Virus record (IMG/VR): IMGVR_UViG_3300027889_000009
Location: 1-56,327 of that record
DNA length: 56,327 nt
Source: a virus
Reading direction: 5' to 3' (one strand)
The notes under the pieces are model-generated. The model was not told where the DNA came from. It searched no databases and saw nothing but the letters and a program-made list of their open reading frames with translations. Numbering within the stretch: the first letter of the stretch is position 1; each line of letters starts with the position of its first letter. A program made the position numbers and the translations under genes. This document shows, in pieces, positions 32,094 through 40,646 of this stretch.

Positions 32094-32426
32094 CTATTCC
32101 CCTTCGCCGTTTGTGCGCGCAAGGTTGGGACGGAACGATGCGTGCGCGCATGAATACTGGCCAGTTGGGACTTGCAGGTCTTTGGTTGTCTCTTCCGCAT
32201 TGCCACGTTCCGCTGCCAACTCTCGCCGTAACCGATTGATGACGTCTACCGTCATCTGTGCCAGCGACTTGCCCGGTTGCACTTCCGGTTCGCCGCTAAT
32301 GGCGTTGGCAATCATCTGGAATTGCTCGTCGGCCAACCGCTGCGTAATCTCGAACTTCTGCTGGTACTCATCGCGCTGGGCGGCAAGCTCGCCGATGTGG
32401 TCGAGTATGAGTGTGGCGTTTTTCAT
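32094..32426 (-). CDS. Coiled-coil phage protein (110 aa)
   Basis: The ATG (32426) overlaps the upstream TAA. A charged helix runs through the first 90 residues (ELAAQRDEYQQKFEITQRLA; VINRLRRELAAERGNAEETT). It lies inside the head-tail cluster; function unknown. Confidence 0.6.
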   Translation of the reverse strand: MKNATLILDHIGELAAQRDEYQQKFEITQRLADEQFQMIANAISGEPEVQPGKSLAQMTVDVINRLRRELAAERGNAEETTKDLQVPTGQYSCAHASFRPNLARTNGEGE

Positions 32427-33046
32427 TAGACGACGAACCCCCAAGCACTGGACGACTGTACAGTATTCCCTGAGCCGAACGACGGACACGAAACGACGAT
32501 GGCGACATTGGTTCCGCTTGCCGGCAGTGGCGGGTTGAACTTGACTGTCAGCGGCGACACGCCGACTGTGACGCCAGCTGGAATGGGCAAAGTGAACGTC
32601 AGTTGTCCGCTTGCCAATCCCGTGGTGGTAACTTGGATGCTGGCAGCTGCCGTCGCCCCAAGTCCGGTAATGGTGAAACCGGACAGGTAGTTTGTCTTGC
32701 CGCTCACTGCTGGCAGAGTTTGGTTCTGTGCCGTTGCCGCTCCCGTGCTGCTGACCACAACCGCTGTGCCGAGCGGCAAATCTCCCGTCTTCAGGATGCC
32801 GTTGGTGTCGGTCTTCAACGTCTGTGCGTTCGTGCCATCGGAGCCGCCAACGAGTACAGGATTGCCGCCAACCGCCGAACCAGACGCGACAGGCCCCTGC
32901 ACCCACCAGCTGTTCGCAGCGGTTCCCGTGGGCACGCCTTGACCGACAAGGGCATAGCCAGCGGTCCCACTGGTCGTGCCGTCACCAGCGGCCAAGAGCC
33001 AGTAAAGTGGAGCACCGACGCCGTTGACTAGCTGTATCGTCGCCAT
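32426..33046 (-). CDS. Beta-rich virion decoration-like protein (206 aa)
   Basis: Gly/Thr/Val-rich beta protein: YALVGQGVPTGTAANSWWVQ, GILKTGDLPLGTAVVVSSTG, YLSGFTITGLGATAAASIQV. No catalytic residues. Such proteins in head-tail clusters are often capsid or tail decoration proteins. Confidence 0.55.
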   Translation of the reverse strand: MATIQLVNGVGAPLYWLLAAGDGTTSGTAGYALVGQGVPTGTAANSWWVQGPVASGSAVGGNPVLVGGSDGTNAQTLKTDTNGILKTGDLPLGTAVVVSSTGAATAQNQTLPAVSGKTNYLSGFTITGLGATAAASIQVTTTGLASGQLTFTLPIPAGVTVGVSPLTVKFNPPLPASGTNVAIVVSCPSFGSGNTVQSSSAWGFVV

Positions 33047-33058
33047 AGCCTGCTCCTA

Positions 33059-33685
33059 TCACATCGGGAAGATTACTTGGTATCCCGAATTAGCCGGGTC
33101 GGTGAAGTTCGTTGATGCCTGCGTCACGCCTGTCATAATCACCAGCACCACCGCCTGATTGACGGCATCGTTGTTGGTGATGAGCACGTTCTTGAGTGAC
33201 GACGTTACTGGGATGCCGCCAGCGAGCGAACCTGTCTCGTTGCCAAAGTGGCCACCGTTGTCCACGGTGAATGTCGGTGCTGTTCCGCCCATGCCGAGTG
33301 TGTTGGCGTTCGAGCCTGCCCCACCAACGGTGATGCTGCTGCACGGCGTCCCCGTGCTGCTGTCGAACGCTGCCTGTCCCACTTGCAGCAGGAAGAAATC
33401 GTACTCCCTGACCGTCACGAATCCGAACGTCTGTCCTGCAACGTCGGTCACGATGGCTTGCAGGTTCATCGTGAACGTGCCGCTTGCCGGTATCTGGAGC
33501 AAGATGCCGCACACTTCGTTGACGGGCAGCGCCCCGGTTGCTCCGGGTGAACTTGAGTATGTGTAGGTGTCGCTGTAGCTCTGCTTGGAGATTCCGGTGT
33601 TGGTCATGCCAGCGATGACGGCGGAAGCGCTGATGTTCAGCGATACCGTCTTGACTACCTTCGTGCTCGTCAAACTGGCGACCAT
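33059..33685 (-). CDS. Beta-rich virion protein (208 aa)
   Basis: All-beta protein with VCGILLQIPASGTFTMNLQA and VREYDFFLLQVGQAAFDSST. It is followed 12 nt later by another beta-rich protein of similar size; the pair may be paralogous decoration or neck proteins. Function is inferred from context only. Confidence 0.55.
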   Translation of the reverse strand: MVASLTSTKVVKTVSLNISASAVIAGMTNTGISKQSYSDTYTYSSSPGATGALPVNEVCGILLQIPASGTFTMNLQAIVTDVAGQTFGFVTVREYDFFLLQVGQAAFDSSTGTPCSSITVGGAGSNANTLGMGGTAPTFTVDNGGHFGNETGSLAGGIPVTSSLKNVLITNNDAVNQAVVLVIMTGVTQASTNFTDPANSGYQVIFPM

Positions 33686-33688
33686 CTC

Positions 33689-34054
33689 TCACCCAATCTG
33701 CAAGTACGGTTTCCGGCAGCTGCGTTGGCTCCCGCGCACCCGTAAATGACTCCAACACCACGTTCCGGGTTTGTCCGTCGTTATCAACTCGTATGCTTCC
33801 GCCGTGGTGATGTTCCAGTACCTGTAGATCCTTCGCGGCCACTTCCCGTGAGCCAGGTACATCACGTCCATCGTCCCCGGCACCATCTCGTACCGCACGG
33901 CTTCCACGTTCGGTTCAGGCCCCGTGGTGAAGACAGCAATCCAGTCAAAGGACAGGTCTTCAATCTCTGCCTGATGGGGCGGCGGTTTGTCTGCGCCGAA
34001 CCCGAAGAACCGCGCCAACCTTCCCCAGAGTGAACCGAAGAAACCTGATGCCAT
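33689..34054 (-). CDS. KTSC-like domain protein (121 aa)
   Basis: The middle (VEAVRYEMVPGTMDVMYLAH then RIYRYWNITTAEAYELITTD) follows the KTSC pattern seen in several phage and bacterial proteins, some linked to lysyl-tRNA synthetase. The N-terminal stretch (FFGSLWGRLARFFGFGA) is amphipathic and may touch membrane. Role unknown. Confidence 0.55.
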   Translation of the reverse strand: MASGFFGSLWGRLARFFGFGADKPPPHQAEIEDLSFDWIAVFTTGPEPNVEAVRYEMVPGTMDVMYLAHGKWPRRIYRYWNITTAEAYELITTDKPGTWCWSHLRVRGSQRSCRKPYLQIG

Positions 34055-34056
34055 TG

Positions 34057-34263
34057 CTATTTATAGCCTTCAGGTGAACACCACTGCGCAACTGATTCGG
34101 CAGGCATATCGTCCGATAGGCTGCAATCATCGGAAGGGTGGCTAATCGGCGGCTCACCCTTGGTTATTTTGGGGATTTGCCCCCTGCGCACCATTGCGGC
34201 GTGAAAATCCAGGATGCGACGGGTAATCATCGCGTCAACTTTTTCCTTCATGTCGGCGTCCAT
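34057..34263 (-). CDS. Small protein (68 aa)
   Basis: ATG 34263. Helical N-terminus (DADMKEKVDAMITRRILDFH) and an unstructured Ser/Pro-rich tail. No family recognised; a minor head-tail accessory by context. Confidence 0.5.
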   Translation of the reverse strand: MDADMKEKVDAMITRRILDFHAAMVRRGQIPKITKGEPPISHPSDDCSLSDDMPAESVAQWCSPEGYK

Positions 34264-34274
34264 AGCAAATCCTG

Positions 34275-34622
34275 TCACGTTATCTGCGCCTGGCACTCCG
34301 CGTTGTATACCTGCCCCAACGCCAGCGTCGGTTGGTTCTTTATCAGGTACACGATGCCATCCGAGTCGGTAATCTTGTCCCCGTACTTGGGCGGCGGTGC
34401 TTCGGCTTGGGCAAGGTCGCTGGCGTACATGCGGAACTTGATGATGGACTTCTGGTTGAACGCCAGTGCCACGAACATCGAGTTCTGTATACTGCTCCTT
34501 GTCACCCGGTACAGCGTGTACGGCGTCCACTGGCCTTCTGCCACCTTCGAGCCGAACGTCACGGTCTCGATGTTGTCGGTATCTTGCGACAGGCGCCCAT
34601 AGTAATAGACGTCGATGGTCAT
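34275..34622 (-). CDS. Head-closure-like protein (115 aa)
   Basis: The small beta protein (TIDVYYYGRLSQDTDNIETV; PPPKYGDKITDSDGIVYLIK; TLALGQVYNAECQAQI) has the size and layout of head-tail stoppers such as SPP1 gp16, and lies just after the connector gene. Assignment rests on position and length. Confidence 0.55.
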   Translation of the reverse strand: MTIDVYYYGRLSQDTDNIETVTFGSKVAEGQWTPYTLYRVTRSSIQNSMFVALAFNQKSIIKFRMYASDLAQAEAPPPKYGDKITDSDGIVYLIKNQPTLALGQVYNAECQAQIT

Positions 34623-34625
34623 TGG

Positions 34626-34904
34626 TCACACGAACGCTATGTCAACGCCGAGTTTGTCCGCCATGTCCTTGAGTTTTTGCTTCTTCTCTTCGAGTTCGCA
34701 ATTCGGTTCGCCGTGCCTTTTGTCGTACTCCCTGGCGCGGTCCAGAAGGCGGCGAAATTCTTCAATCTCCAATGCTGTCGGGAACGGAACCGTTGGCACC
34801 GGCGATACTGGTGGCAGTGGTGGTATCACATACGGTTGCGGTGGCCAGTACCGACGAAACCAGTCGTCAGTCTTTGAATCAATCACCATCGACAAAGTAC
34901 ACAT
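34626..34904 (-). CDS. Conserved phage protein (92 aa)
   Basis: The C-terminal helix TALEIEEFRRLLDRAREYDK then CELEEKKQKLKDMADKLGVD is a pattern I recall next to head-tail genes in many phages; a Pro-rich stretch precedes it (QPYVIPPLPPVSPVPTVPFP). Role unknown. Confidence 0.6.
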   Translation of the reverse strand: MCTLSMVIDSKTDDWFRRYWPPQPYVIPPLPPVSPVPTVPFPTALEIEEFRRLLDRAREYDKRHGEPNCELEEKKQKLKDMADKLGVDIAFV

Positions 34905-34911
34905 GGTTCAC

Positions 34912-35811
34912 CTACGCCACCGAAACATTGCGGTAAGCGCCTAGTATTCCCGTCACTTCAGGCGTCAGAAAACCCACCTTCGTCCTGCCACCGACTCCGT
35001 AACTGTTGCTCCCCGTCGTGTCACTCCGCGACTCACTGGTCAGCAGCTGTCCCGTGTTCTTGCTGTTCCGCTCTGCCGCAACCTGCTTGTACAGGGCATA
35101 GAGCACGTCCCCAGGAACCTGCGGATAACCCGCCGTGTACTGCACAAGGATGTTGCCCAGACCGCTTATCAACAGCGGACTGATGCGTCCCGGCGTGTAC
35201 TCGAAGTTTGCCGGCCACCAACCATCCTGGCTGTAGACCATTCCCGACAGGCTGCTGCCGTCCGGCTGGTCCCGCGACAGGTTGTAATCCTGCCCTTCAA
35301 ACAGCTGCGTCGCACTGGCGAACGGCGCCGGGTCGAACTGGTTGCCGTCCCCCCAGAATCCGTTCTGGTCGCACCATATCGCCAACCCGAAACTGATCGG
35401 TTGCGTTCCCGCTCCCGTGGCCGACTGACTCACCGTAACCGTCGTCGTGCCCACCGTGAGTACCGTCGTCCCCGGTGGGAAGTACGGCGAGTTCACGGGC
35501 ATCCCCACGATGAGTCCGTAGTTCGGCGCCTGCCCGTAGGGGTTCGCCAACCCGGTGATAATCGGACTGCCGACGACGGTGGTTCCGGTCACCATGTAGG
35601 CGGTCACTGGGCGTTGACGGAGCAATAACCAACTCGTCCCGGTGCCGCTGTAGAAGTCGCTCAGGTAAGTTTTCTGGCAGAACTTCCTGTCGCACCAGTG
35701 CTCTATGGCGTCGTTGACGGACTGCATGATGATGGCGATGCGCGCGGCTTCGGTCTGGTCCCCGGTGGGGATTCCCAAGAGCGTCATGCAATCGGCCGCT
35801 GAACCCCACAT
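34912..35811 (-). CDS. Head-tail connector protein with beta insertion
   Basis: The N-terminal helical part (DQTEAARIAIIMQSVNDAIE, WCDRKFCQKTY) and the C-terminal LVQYTAGYPQVPGDVLYALY, KQVAAERNSKNTG and SYGVGGRTKVGFLTPEVTGI match the gp6/HK97-type adaptor that follows the capsid gene. A long insertion (~residues 75-200, GTTVVGSPIITG..., TVLTVGTTTVTVSQ) is unusual for the family. Confidence 0.7.
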   Translation of the reverse strand: MWGSAADCMTLLGIPTGDQTEAARIAIIMQSVNDAIEHWCDRKFCQKTYLSDFYSGTGTSWLLLRQRPVTAYMVTGTTVVGSPIITGLANPYGQAPNYGLIVGMPVNSPYFPPGTTVLTVGTTTVTVSQSATGAGTQPISFGLAIWCDQNGFWGDGNQFDPAPFASATQLFEGQDYNLSRDQPDGSSLSGMVYSQDGWWPANFEYTPGRISPLLISGLGNILVQYTAGYPQVPGDVLYALYKQVAAERNSKNTGQLLTSESRSDTTGSNSYGVGGRTKVGFLTPEVTGILGAYRNVSVA

Positions 35812-35813
35812 GC

Positions 35814-36074
35814 CTACCCTTCAATGGTTACTTCGCCATTGTCACTGATGACTATGTTGGCATCAGGACGAACATCGACGCGACGGATGCCTTCCTTTGC
35901 CTTGGCCATCGCTCTGGCAAACGGCGTTATGCGTTCTCCGTCCAGGAAGTGCTTGACGTAGACGGTCACTGCCCCATCGACTGGTATGTCGATGACGACG
36001 TGGTTCGTCATGCGTGGCAGGTCGAGCGCCTTGCATATCTCTTCCAAGGCTGTCATGCCGAGAGCAATCGCCAT
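35814..36074 (-). CDS. Conserved small phage protein (86 aa)
   Basis: The motif MTNHVVIDIPVDGAVTVYVK is shared by many phage proteins next to connector genes. The rest is short and mixed. Function unknown. ATG 36074. Confidence 0.6.
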   Translation of the reverse strand: MAIALGMTALEEICKALDLPRMTNHVVIDIPVDGAVTVYVKHFLDGERITPFARAMAKAKEGIRRVDVRPDANIVISDNGEVTIEG

Positions 36075-36098
36075 TGGCTACTATTCCTGCCCCTAAAG

Positions 36099-36124
36099 CC
36101 AGCTTCGCCAATTGGCGAAGCTGG
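36099..36124. promoter_or_regulatory. Perfect 26-bp palindrome between capsid-operon genes
   Basis: CCAGCTTCGCCAA and its exact complement are adjacent, forming a perfect palindrome in a 76-nt gap of the structural operon. No U-tract. It may be an mRNA hairpin that lowers downstream expression or protects the capsid mRNA 3' end, or a protein-binding site. Confidence 0.6.
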
Positions 36125-36150
36125 AGTAAAGGATGACAAAAGTTCCTTGT

Positions 36151-36633
36151 TCACGTCGAAGGCGAGCGGCTGTACCCCTTCGGGTCACCGCTGATTTTCA
36201 GCTGGCTGATAATCTCACCCGTGACGTACATCGCCACCGTGGTCCCGGTGTTGGTGATGACGTTGAGCCGAGCGTACCGCTGCGTCCGCAAGGCGCGAAT
36301 CATGGCCTGCTGGTTGGTCGTCGAGAACGTCACGATGCTGTTCGTGGCGAACGTCGTCGTCGCCCCGGTGGTGACGCCGTTGGAACTCAGCGTACTCAGC
36401 TGCACCGTGGCACCTGGGATGACGGTGAAGGTGCCGTTGGTGGTCGAGCATTCTTCCAACTGCACCGCGAAGGTGCTCTGGTTGGCGTAGGCGCCAGCGA
36501 CGATGATGGCCGCTGTATCGACTTCGCAGTTTGACAGGTCCGCCGCCGTCCCCTGCGCCGTTCCCGTCAAGGCGGCACCCGGCAGCAAGTTCGGCACAGA
36601 AAGCGTGCAGTTCACGAGATCGTACAACGCCAT
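36151..36633 (-). CDS. Capsid-associated beta protein (160 aa)
   Basis: ATG 36633 (MALYDLVNCTLSVPNLLPGA). Beta-rich, with VQLEECSTTNGTFTVIPGAT and IRALRTQRYARLNVITNTGT. I recall similar proteins directly after capsid genes in siphophages, probably decoration or head-completion proteins. Confidence 0.6.
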   Translation of the reverse strand: MALYDLVNCTLSVPNLLPGAALTGTAQGTAADLSNCEVDTAAIIVAGAYANQSTFAVQLEECSTTNGTFTVIPGATVQLSTLSSNGVTTGATTTFATNSIVTFSTTNQQAMIRALRTQRYARLNVITNTGTTVAMYVTGEIISQLKISGDPKGYSRSPST

Positions 36634-36683
36634 ATTACACTCTCCGTTGTCTTTGAATCCAGGTAATGGGCGACTTGCTGTTG

Positions 36684-38186
36684 TTAGAGTCCGAGTGTCG
36701 CCATGTTGATTACGTCGGCCCACGCGAACGCGCCTGGGTGCCGCAGACCGAAGTCGCCGTTCATGATGGCTCGCACCATCACCTGGTCCTGCTGAAACGC
36801 GATTTCACCAGGGGCTTGAGCAAACTCGATGGTGCCGAACAGGGCCATGATTGCGTCGTCCCACTGACCGCCAGCGATGAAGGTGCCAGCGGTGTTGCTG
36901 CCCTGGACGCGGCTCTGGCTGACCTGCGGCGTGGTGACGGCGGGATAACCAGACAGCACCTTCGGGAACCCCATGCCGAGCTGCCTGAACTGGTCGTAGA
37001 CGAATGGGCCTACCTGCGCCGTGGTCGTACCGTTGTAGGTCGAAGCGCGTGCCTGAGCCAGCAACCAGAACATCTCAGGACGCAGGATCCAACCCTGAAA
37101 TTCCGCGTTGTTGGCTTCGACGGCGGAAATCCACTTGTACAGATCCTGCGGACTCAGGAGCGCCAGCGTGTTGCCGCTCGCGGCGGTTGTCGGCGAGACG
37201 ACGGCGATGCCTGGCGTGTTGATGACGCCCTGCGGGACGTTGTCGCTGCCCTGCCCCTGAAGGGCGTAGTAGTCGAACGTCAACGCCAGCGTCTTCGTCA
37301 TGTCCGCACGGAGCAACGCTTCGGCAGCCGGCGAAGCGAAGCGTATCAGTTCGTTGGGCATCGTCACGATGGCGCAGCACTTCTTGTTCGACAGCAAGAG
37401 TGTGCCGGTCAGGAACTGCGAAGGCGTGATGGCCTGATTCTCGCCGATGAAGTAACCGATGGTCGGACTGGTCTGGCGCGGCATCCTGAGTCGGCCGCTT
37501 GGGGGCATCGGTACGACGCGGCAGCCAGCGTTGATGAGCGCGTCCTTGTTGCGCAAGAGCTGAATCAACTCGCCGAACTCCGGGGGTGCAACGAGTGCGC
37601 CACCGATGGTCTCGTCCAGCCACGACTGGGGACTGCTGTACGGCGTGGCCTTCTTGCCGTACTCCATCTGGTAGCGTCCGCCGACGTGATCGGCGATGTA
37701 GCGTACTTCGTCTTGGTCGATGTCGGTCTTGCCAAAGATCGTAAGAGCCTTCATCTCGGCGCGGAAACTTTCCGGGATGGGGTTGTCAGCTTCGCCGATG
37801 CTGCCCATCAACTCGGTGCCGAGCGGCGCCAGTAACAGAGATTCCGCATAGGGAGAGAACCCGCCAGGTCGGGACACATAGGCTTTGTGAAGCCGGTCGG
37901 AGATCTCGTGCTCGACCTTGCAGTTTTCGTCGCTGACGACCTTGTTGATGCCCTTGCCGCTCATGTTGCCCATCAGCCGCAGGAAGCTGAAGGGTCGGCT
38001 CGACATGATATTCTCGCCGCGGCGTGCCGTGGGCAGACCGAATGCGGCAGCAGGCGTTGGGGTGCGAGATTTGGTGGTAGTGACCGCCGTGGCTGTCTTG
38101 GCCCTGGCGGCGGCGATGAGAGCGTCAGCGTCCTTGGCCTTCTGGCGAAGCGCTTCGACTCGTTCCTGGACAATAGGACGGACCAT
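36684..38186 (-). CDS. Major capsid protein, HK97 fold
   Basis: This 500-residue protein has an N-terminal helical delta-like region (VEALRQKAKDADALIAAARA), then an HK97-type body: ETIGGALVAPPEFGELIQLL, RLRMPRQTSPTIGYFIGENQ, NELIRFASPAAEALLRADMT, YYALQGQGSDNVPQGVINTP, and C-terminal AIMNGDFGLRHPGAFAWADV. Order protease, capsid, connector confirms the role. The mature form probably begins after protease removal of the N-terminal part. Confidence 0.9.
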   Translation of the reverse strand: MVRPIVQERVEALRQKAKDADALIAAARAKTATAVTTTKSRTPTPAAAFGLPTARRGENIMSSRPFSFLRLMGNMSGKGINKVVSDENCKVEHEISDRLHKAYVSRPGGFSPYAESLLLAPLGTELMGSIGEADNPIPESFRAEMKALTIFGKTDIDQDEVRYIADHVGGRYQMEYGKKATPYSSPQSWLDETIGGALVAPPEFGELIQLLRNKDALINAGCRVVPMPPSGRLRMPRQTSPTIGYFIGENQAITPSQFLTGTLLLSNKKCCAIVTMPNELIRFASPAAEALLRADMTKTLALTFDYYALQGQGSDNVPQGVINTPGIAVVSPTTAASGNTLALLSPQDLYKWISAVEANNAEFQGWILRPEMFWLLAQARASTYNGTTTAQVGPFVYDQFRQLGMGFPKVLSGYPAVTTPQVSQSRVQGSNTAGTFIAGGQWDDAIMALFGTIEFAQAPGEIAFQQDQVMVRAIMNGDFGLRHPGAFAWADVINMATLGL

Positions 38187-38255
38187 TTAGGTGTCTCCGC
38201 TAAGGCGCTGTGGTCATATTTCCCTCGTGGTTATTGGTTGTGTCCGCCCGTGGTT

Positions 38256-38319
38256 AAAAGCAGGGGCCGGTAGCGAGCCGGCGGTCCTGCCCACGAGTGC
38301 AGACAGTTCTGCCTGTGGG
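38256..38319 (-). terminator. Tandem hairpins ending in U-tract between protease and capsid
   Basis: On the minus strand, upstream hairpin CCCAC/GTGGG with inner GCAGA/TCTGC is followed by GCAGG-GCCGG/CCGGC-CCTGC and TTTT (38259-38256). The gene order here runs capsid (start 38186) downstream, so a partly efficient terminator would lower capsid output, or the hairpins may be processed to give a separate capsid mRNA. No promoter is evident in the gap. Confidence 0.6.
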
Positions 38320-38321
38320 CG

Positions 38322-40121
38322 CTAGGCCCCCAACCTTCCGTGGCGTTCATCGACGATGTTGGCCAGCTTCACCGCCCGCCGGTCCCATGCGGACTCGGCT
38401 TCGGCCAGCATCTTCTTCTCTTCGTAGGTCAGATCCGCGTCTTCGTCCGTGCTGGCCTTCTTGATGCCCATCTGCGATGAGCCGACGTCGTTGGACACCG
38501 TTCGCTCTTCCGGTGCTTCCTGCTGTTCGTTGGGCTTTGAGTAGCGGCCCACGATATCCTTCAGGCGACTCGAATGGTACTTGCATGCCGCCCGCTGGCT
38601 CTTGCTGACTTCGCCGTTGTGGCCGGACATCTCTTCCATGAAGTCCTTGGCTTCTTCGACTGCTTCGCGCTCCATGTTGTTCATGCCCTTGGTCTGCATC
38701 ACCTTCATGGCGAGTGTCCCCAATCCGGCCATCTGCTGGTGAAAATCCTTCTTCGTGGGCCTGTCTTCCGTCTCCAGGTCATCGCCGGGTTGTTGCTCGT
38801 TGGCGACTTCGGCGGTCTCGTCTGCACCAGCGGCGCGTTCTGGTTCGGTCTCGTCGTGTTCGGCGGCCTGTTCGTTTTCTTCGTCCCACCCCTTCATGTC
38901 GAGTTCCGGGAAGTCGGTGTGGTGCTTGCCGAAGTGGTCGCGTACTTCCTGGGCCATGCCCTTGTACCGCTCCAGGTGGTCACCCATGAGCACCTTGTAC
39001 GGCTCGTGTTCTTGCAGGTGCATGTCCTTGGAGTAGTGGTGGTGCATCCTTCCCAGGTCGTGGTGGTACTCCCGCAGCGACTTGACGCCGAGCGGTTCGA
39101 CCTGCCCTTCATCGACTTCGGTGATCTCCCCTTCGGCGTCCGGCTGTGTCTCGCCAGCGGTCTCCTTGTCAGACTGTTCGTGCAGGCTTTCCGATGCTGG
39201 GTCGGTGTCTTCGACCATCGGGTCGCGTTTCTTGTTCCGCAGCGCGCCGCCGGTGGTCTCGTCGGTGGCGGATTGGGGTGTCATGGCTTTGGCCATTGCG
39301 GTGTTCTCCAGGGTCGCGCCGGGCGACCAGACTTTCTTCGGTCTTGCCAGTGGCATCAGCATGCTCTTGATGCAGGGGGCCAACCGTTTACCGTCGATGG
39401 TGTCGCGGTCAACAATCTCGCGGACGCACTCGCCGTTTGCGCCGACAATCGTCCAAGCTATTTCTAAGAGTTCACAACTCTCAATATGTTTTCCCGTTGG
39501 GGCATCCCTGCGACGGACGGTGTTCAGCATCACGTCGCTTGGCGGAAGGCGACTCGACTTCAACTCCCGGTAGCCGATGGAGTTGGCGTTGACGATGCCT
39601 TCGTCAATCAGGCCGAATATCTGCGCCGCCATCGGCAGGGACTGGCTGAAGAACGTCTCCTGAGTAGCTTCGCCGAGTTCGGCATCGCAGGTGACGGTGT
39701 AGTTGCCTGCCCTGTCGATGGTCTTCCCGATTGGCAGCGGGAAGGTTATCGCGTGGTTCCACGTCACAACCGGACTGCCCCGGTGGCTTTCACAAAGGAT
39801 GCCGCTGACTTCCAGCACGTCGCCAACCCGGTCCCGCGTCGTCGTGGCGAACACGGCTCTGGCCGACATGGTGGACTTGTTGGTCGTTATCTTGCCTGGG
39901 GCGGCGTCCAGAGCCGAAACTTCTCCGTCGAACAACTTGCGGGCGTATGGCCAGAGTTCCTTGCCGATGCGTCCACGGCGTTTCTTGCGGCGTTTCTTCG
40001 AGAGCGAGTAAGCGATTGCTAACCGTTGGTCTACCTGTGGATACTTACGCATCGCTTCTGGGTCGCTGACGTAGCGGCTCACGAAGTCTTGCTCAGTCTC
40101 GCCTTTTGTTGGCCTTGGCAT
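38322..40121 (-). CDS. Prohead protease fused to scaffold-like domain
   Basis: Residues 1-40 (ETEQDFVSRYVSDPEAMRKY, VDQRLAIAYSLSKKR) are the usual phage N-terminal module. The S78 protease follows: RDRVGDVLEVSGI, PVVTWNHAITFPLPIGKTID with the catalytic His, and NANSIGYRE with the catalytic Ser. From ~300 on the protein is an acidic, Glu/His-rich scaffold-like tail (TEVDEGQVEPLGVKSLREYH, HDETEPERAAGADETAEVAN). 599 residues is much longer than protease alone, which fits a protease-scaffold fusion. Confidence 0.85.
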   Translation of the reverse strand: MPRPTKGETEQDFVSRYVSDPEAMRKYPQVDQRLAIAYSLSKKRRKKRRGRIGKELWPYARKLFDGEVSALDAAPGKITTNKSTMSARAVFATTTRDRVGDVLEVSGILCESHRGSPVVTWNHAITFPLPIGKTIDRAGNYTVTCDAELGEATQETFFSQSLPMAAQIFGLIDEGIVNANSIGYRELKSSRLPPSDVMLNTVRRRDAPTGKHIESCELLEIAWTIVGANGECVREIVDRDTIDGKRLAPCIKSMLMPLARPKKVWSPGATLENTAMAKAMTPQSATDETTGGALRNKKRDPMVEDTDPASESLHEQSDKETAGETQPDAEGEITEVDEGQVEPLGVKSLREYHHDLGRMHHHYSKDMHLQEHEPYKVLMGDHLERYKGMAQEVRDHFGKHHTDFPELDMKGWDEENEQAAEHDETEPERAAGADETAEVANEQQPGDDLETEDRPTKKDFHQQMAGLGTLAMKVMQTKGMNNMEREAVEEAKDFMEEMSGHNGEVSKSQRAACKYHSSRLKDIVGRYSKPNEQQEAPEERTVSNDVGSSQMGIKKASTDEDADLTYEEKKMLAEAESAWDRRAVKLANIVDERHGRLGA

Positions 40122-40122
40122 G

Positions 40123-40335
40123 TCAACCAGTCCGCCCCAGCGGTGTTTTCACCTTCTGCGACAACCGCCGGTGCAGGTCTTGCAGGTGCCACTCGTTGTC
40201 CAGGAACGATTGCAGGAACGTCGCAAGGTCTGCTGGCAGCAACTTCCCCGGTGCGTACTGCTGGTCAAGGTGGACCAGTGTGTCCAGTGTGTCCTGCAAG
40301 TTGGCCTTGAGTTCCTGTTCATTCACGACCGTCAC
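40123..40335 (-). CDS. Small helical protein (70 aa)
   Basis: GTG 40335. Helical throughout (QELKANLQDTLDTLVHLDQQ; ADLATFLQSFLDNEWHLQDL). One nucleotide separates it from the protease gene. Likely an accessory head protein; no family recognised. Confidence 0.55.
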   Translation of the reverse strand: MTVVNEQELKANLQDTLDTLVHLDQQYAPGKLLPADLATFLQSFLDNEWHLQDLHRRLSQKVKTPLGRTG

Positions 40336-40336
40336 C

Positions 40337-40371
40337 GTTTTGATACGCCACCTGTGTCAAACTGATACACA
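40337..40371. promoter_or_regulatory. Putative operator with TTTTGATACGCCAC motif
   Basis: A 14-nt motif TTTTGATACGCCAC recurs next to the portal start at 46850-46868. Here it continues as TGATAC-N7-GTGTCA, an imperfect inverted repeat, just downstream of a promoter. A shared repressor for late genes is a possibility. Confidence 0.45.
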
Positions 40372-40372
40372 C

Positions 40373-40402
40373 AAGATAGATTGGTGCGGCGTGTAAAGTC
40401 AA
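40373..40402 (-). promoter_or_regulatory. Late-gene promoter upstream of prohead protease operon
   Basis: On the minus strand TTGACT (40402-40397), 18-nt spacer, TATCTT (40378-40373), 38 nt before the first small gene. It would drive the head and tail structural operon. Confidence 0.55.
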
Positions 40403-40424
40403 GTGGGAAAATGTGAAGTGGCAG

Positions 40425-40646
40425 TCAGTTGCGTTCAAGAAGGTCGATGTAGAAGCCGTCTCTCCAGCAGATGGAGCTTCCTTTTCTTGTCACGCCGATG
40501 GTGCGCGGTTCCTTGTCAGGCTCGCACCAGACGGGCAAGAGCGTGGCCATGACTGGGAATTGTTCATCATGCAGTGCCACCCTGAAGCGGACGTGCATGC
40601 ACGGTTCGCGGAATAAAACGGTGAGCCACTGCCAGTTACATTCCAT
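40425..40646 (-). CDS. Small protein (73 aa)
   Basis: ATG 40646. Short alpha/beta protein (VRFRVALHDEQFPVMATLLP; ICWRDGFYIDLLERN). Overlaps the upstream gene by 11 nt. No family recognised. Confidence 0.5.
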   Translation of the reverse strand: MECNWQWLTVLFREPCMHVRFRVALHDEQFPVMATLLPVWCEPDKEPRTIGVTRKGSSICWRDGFYIDLLERN

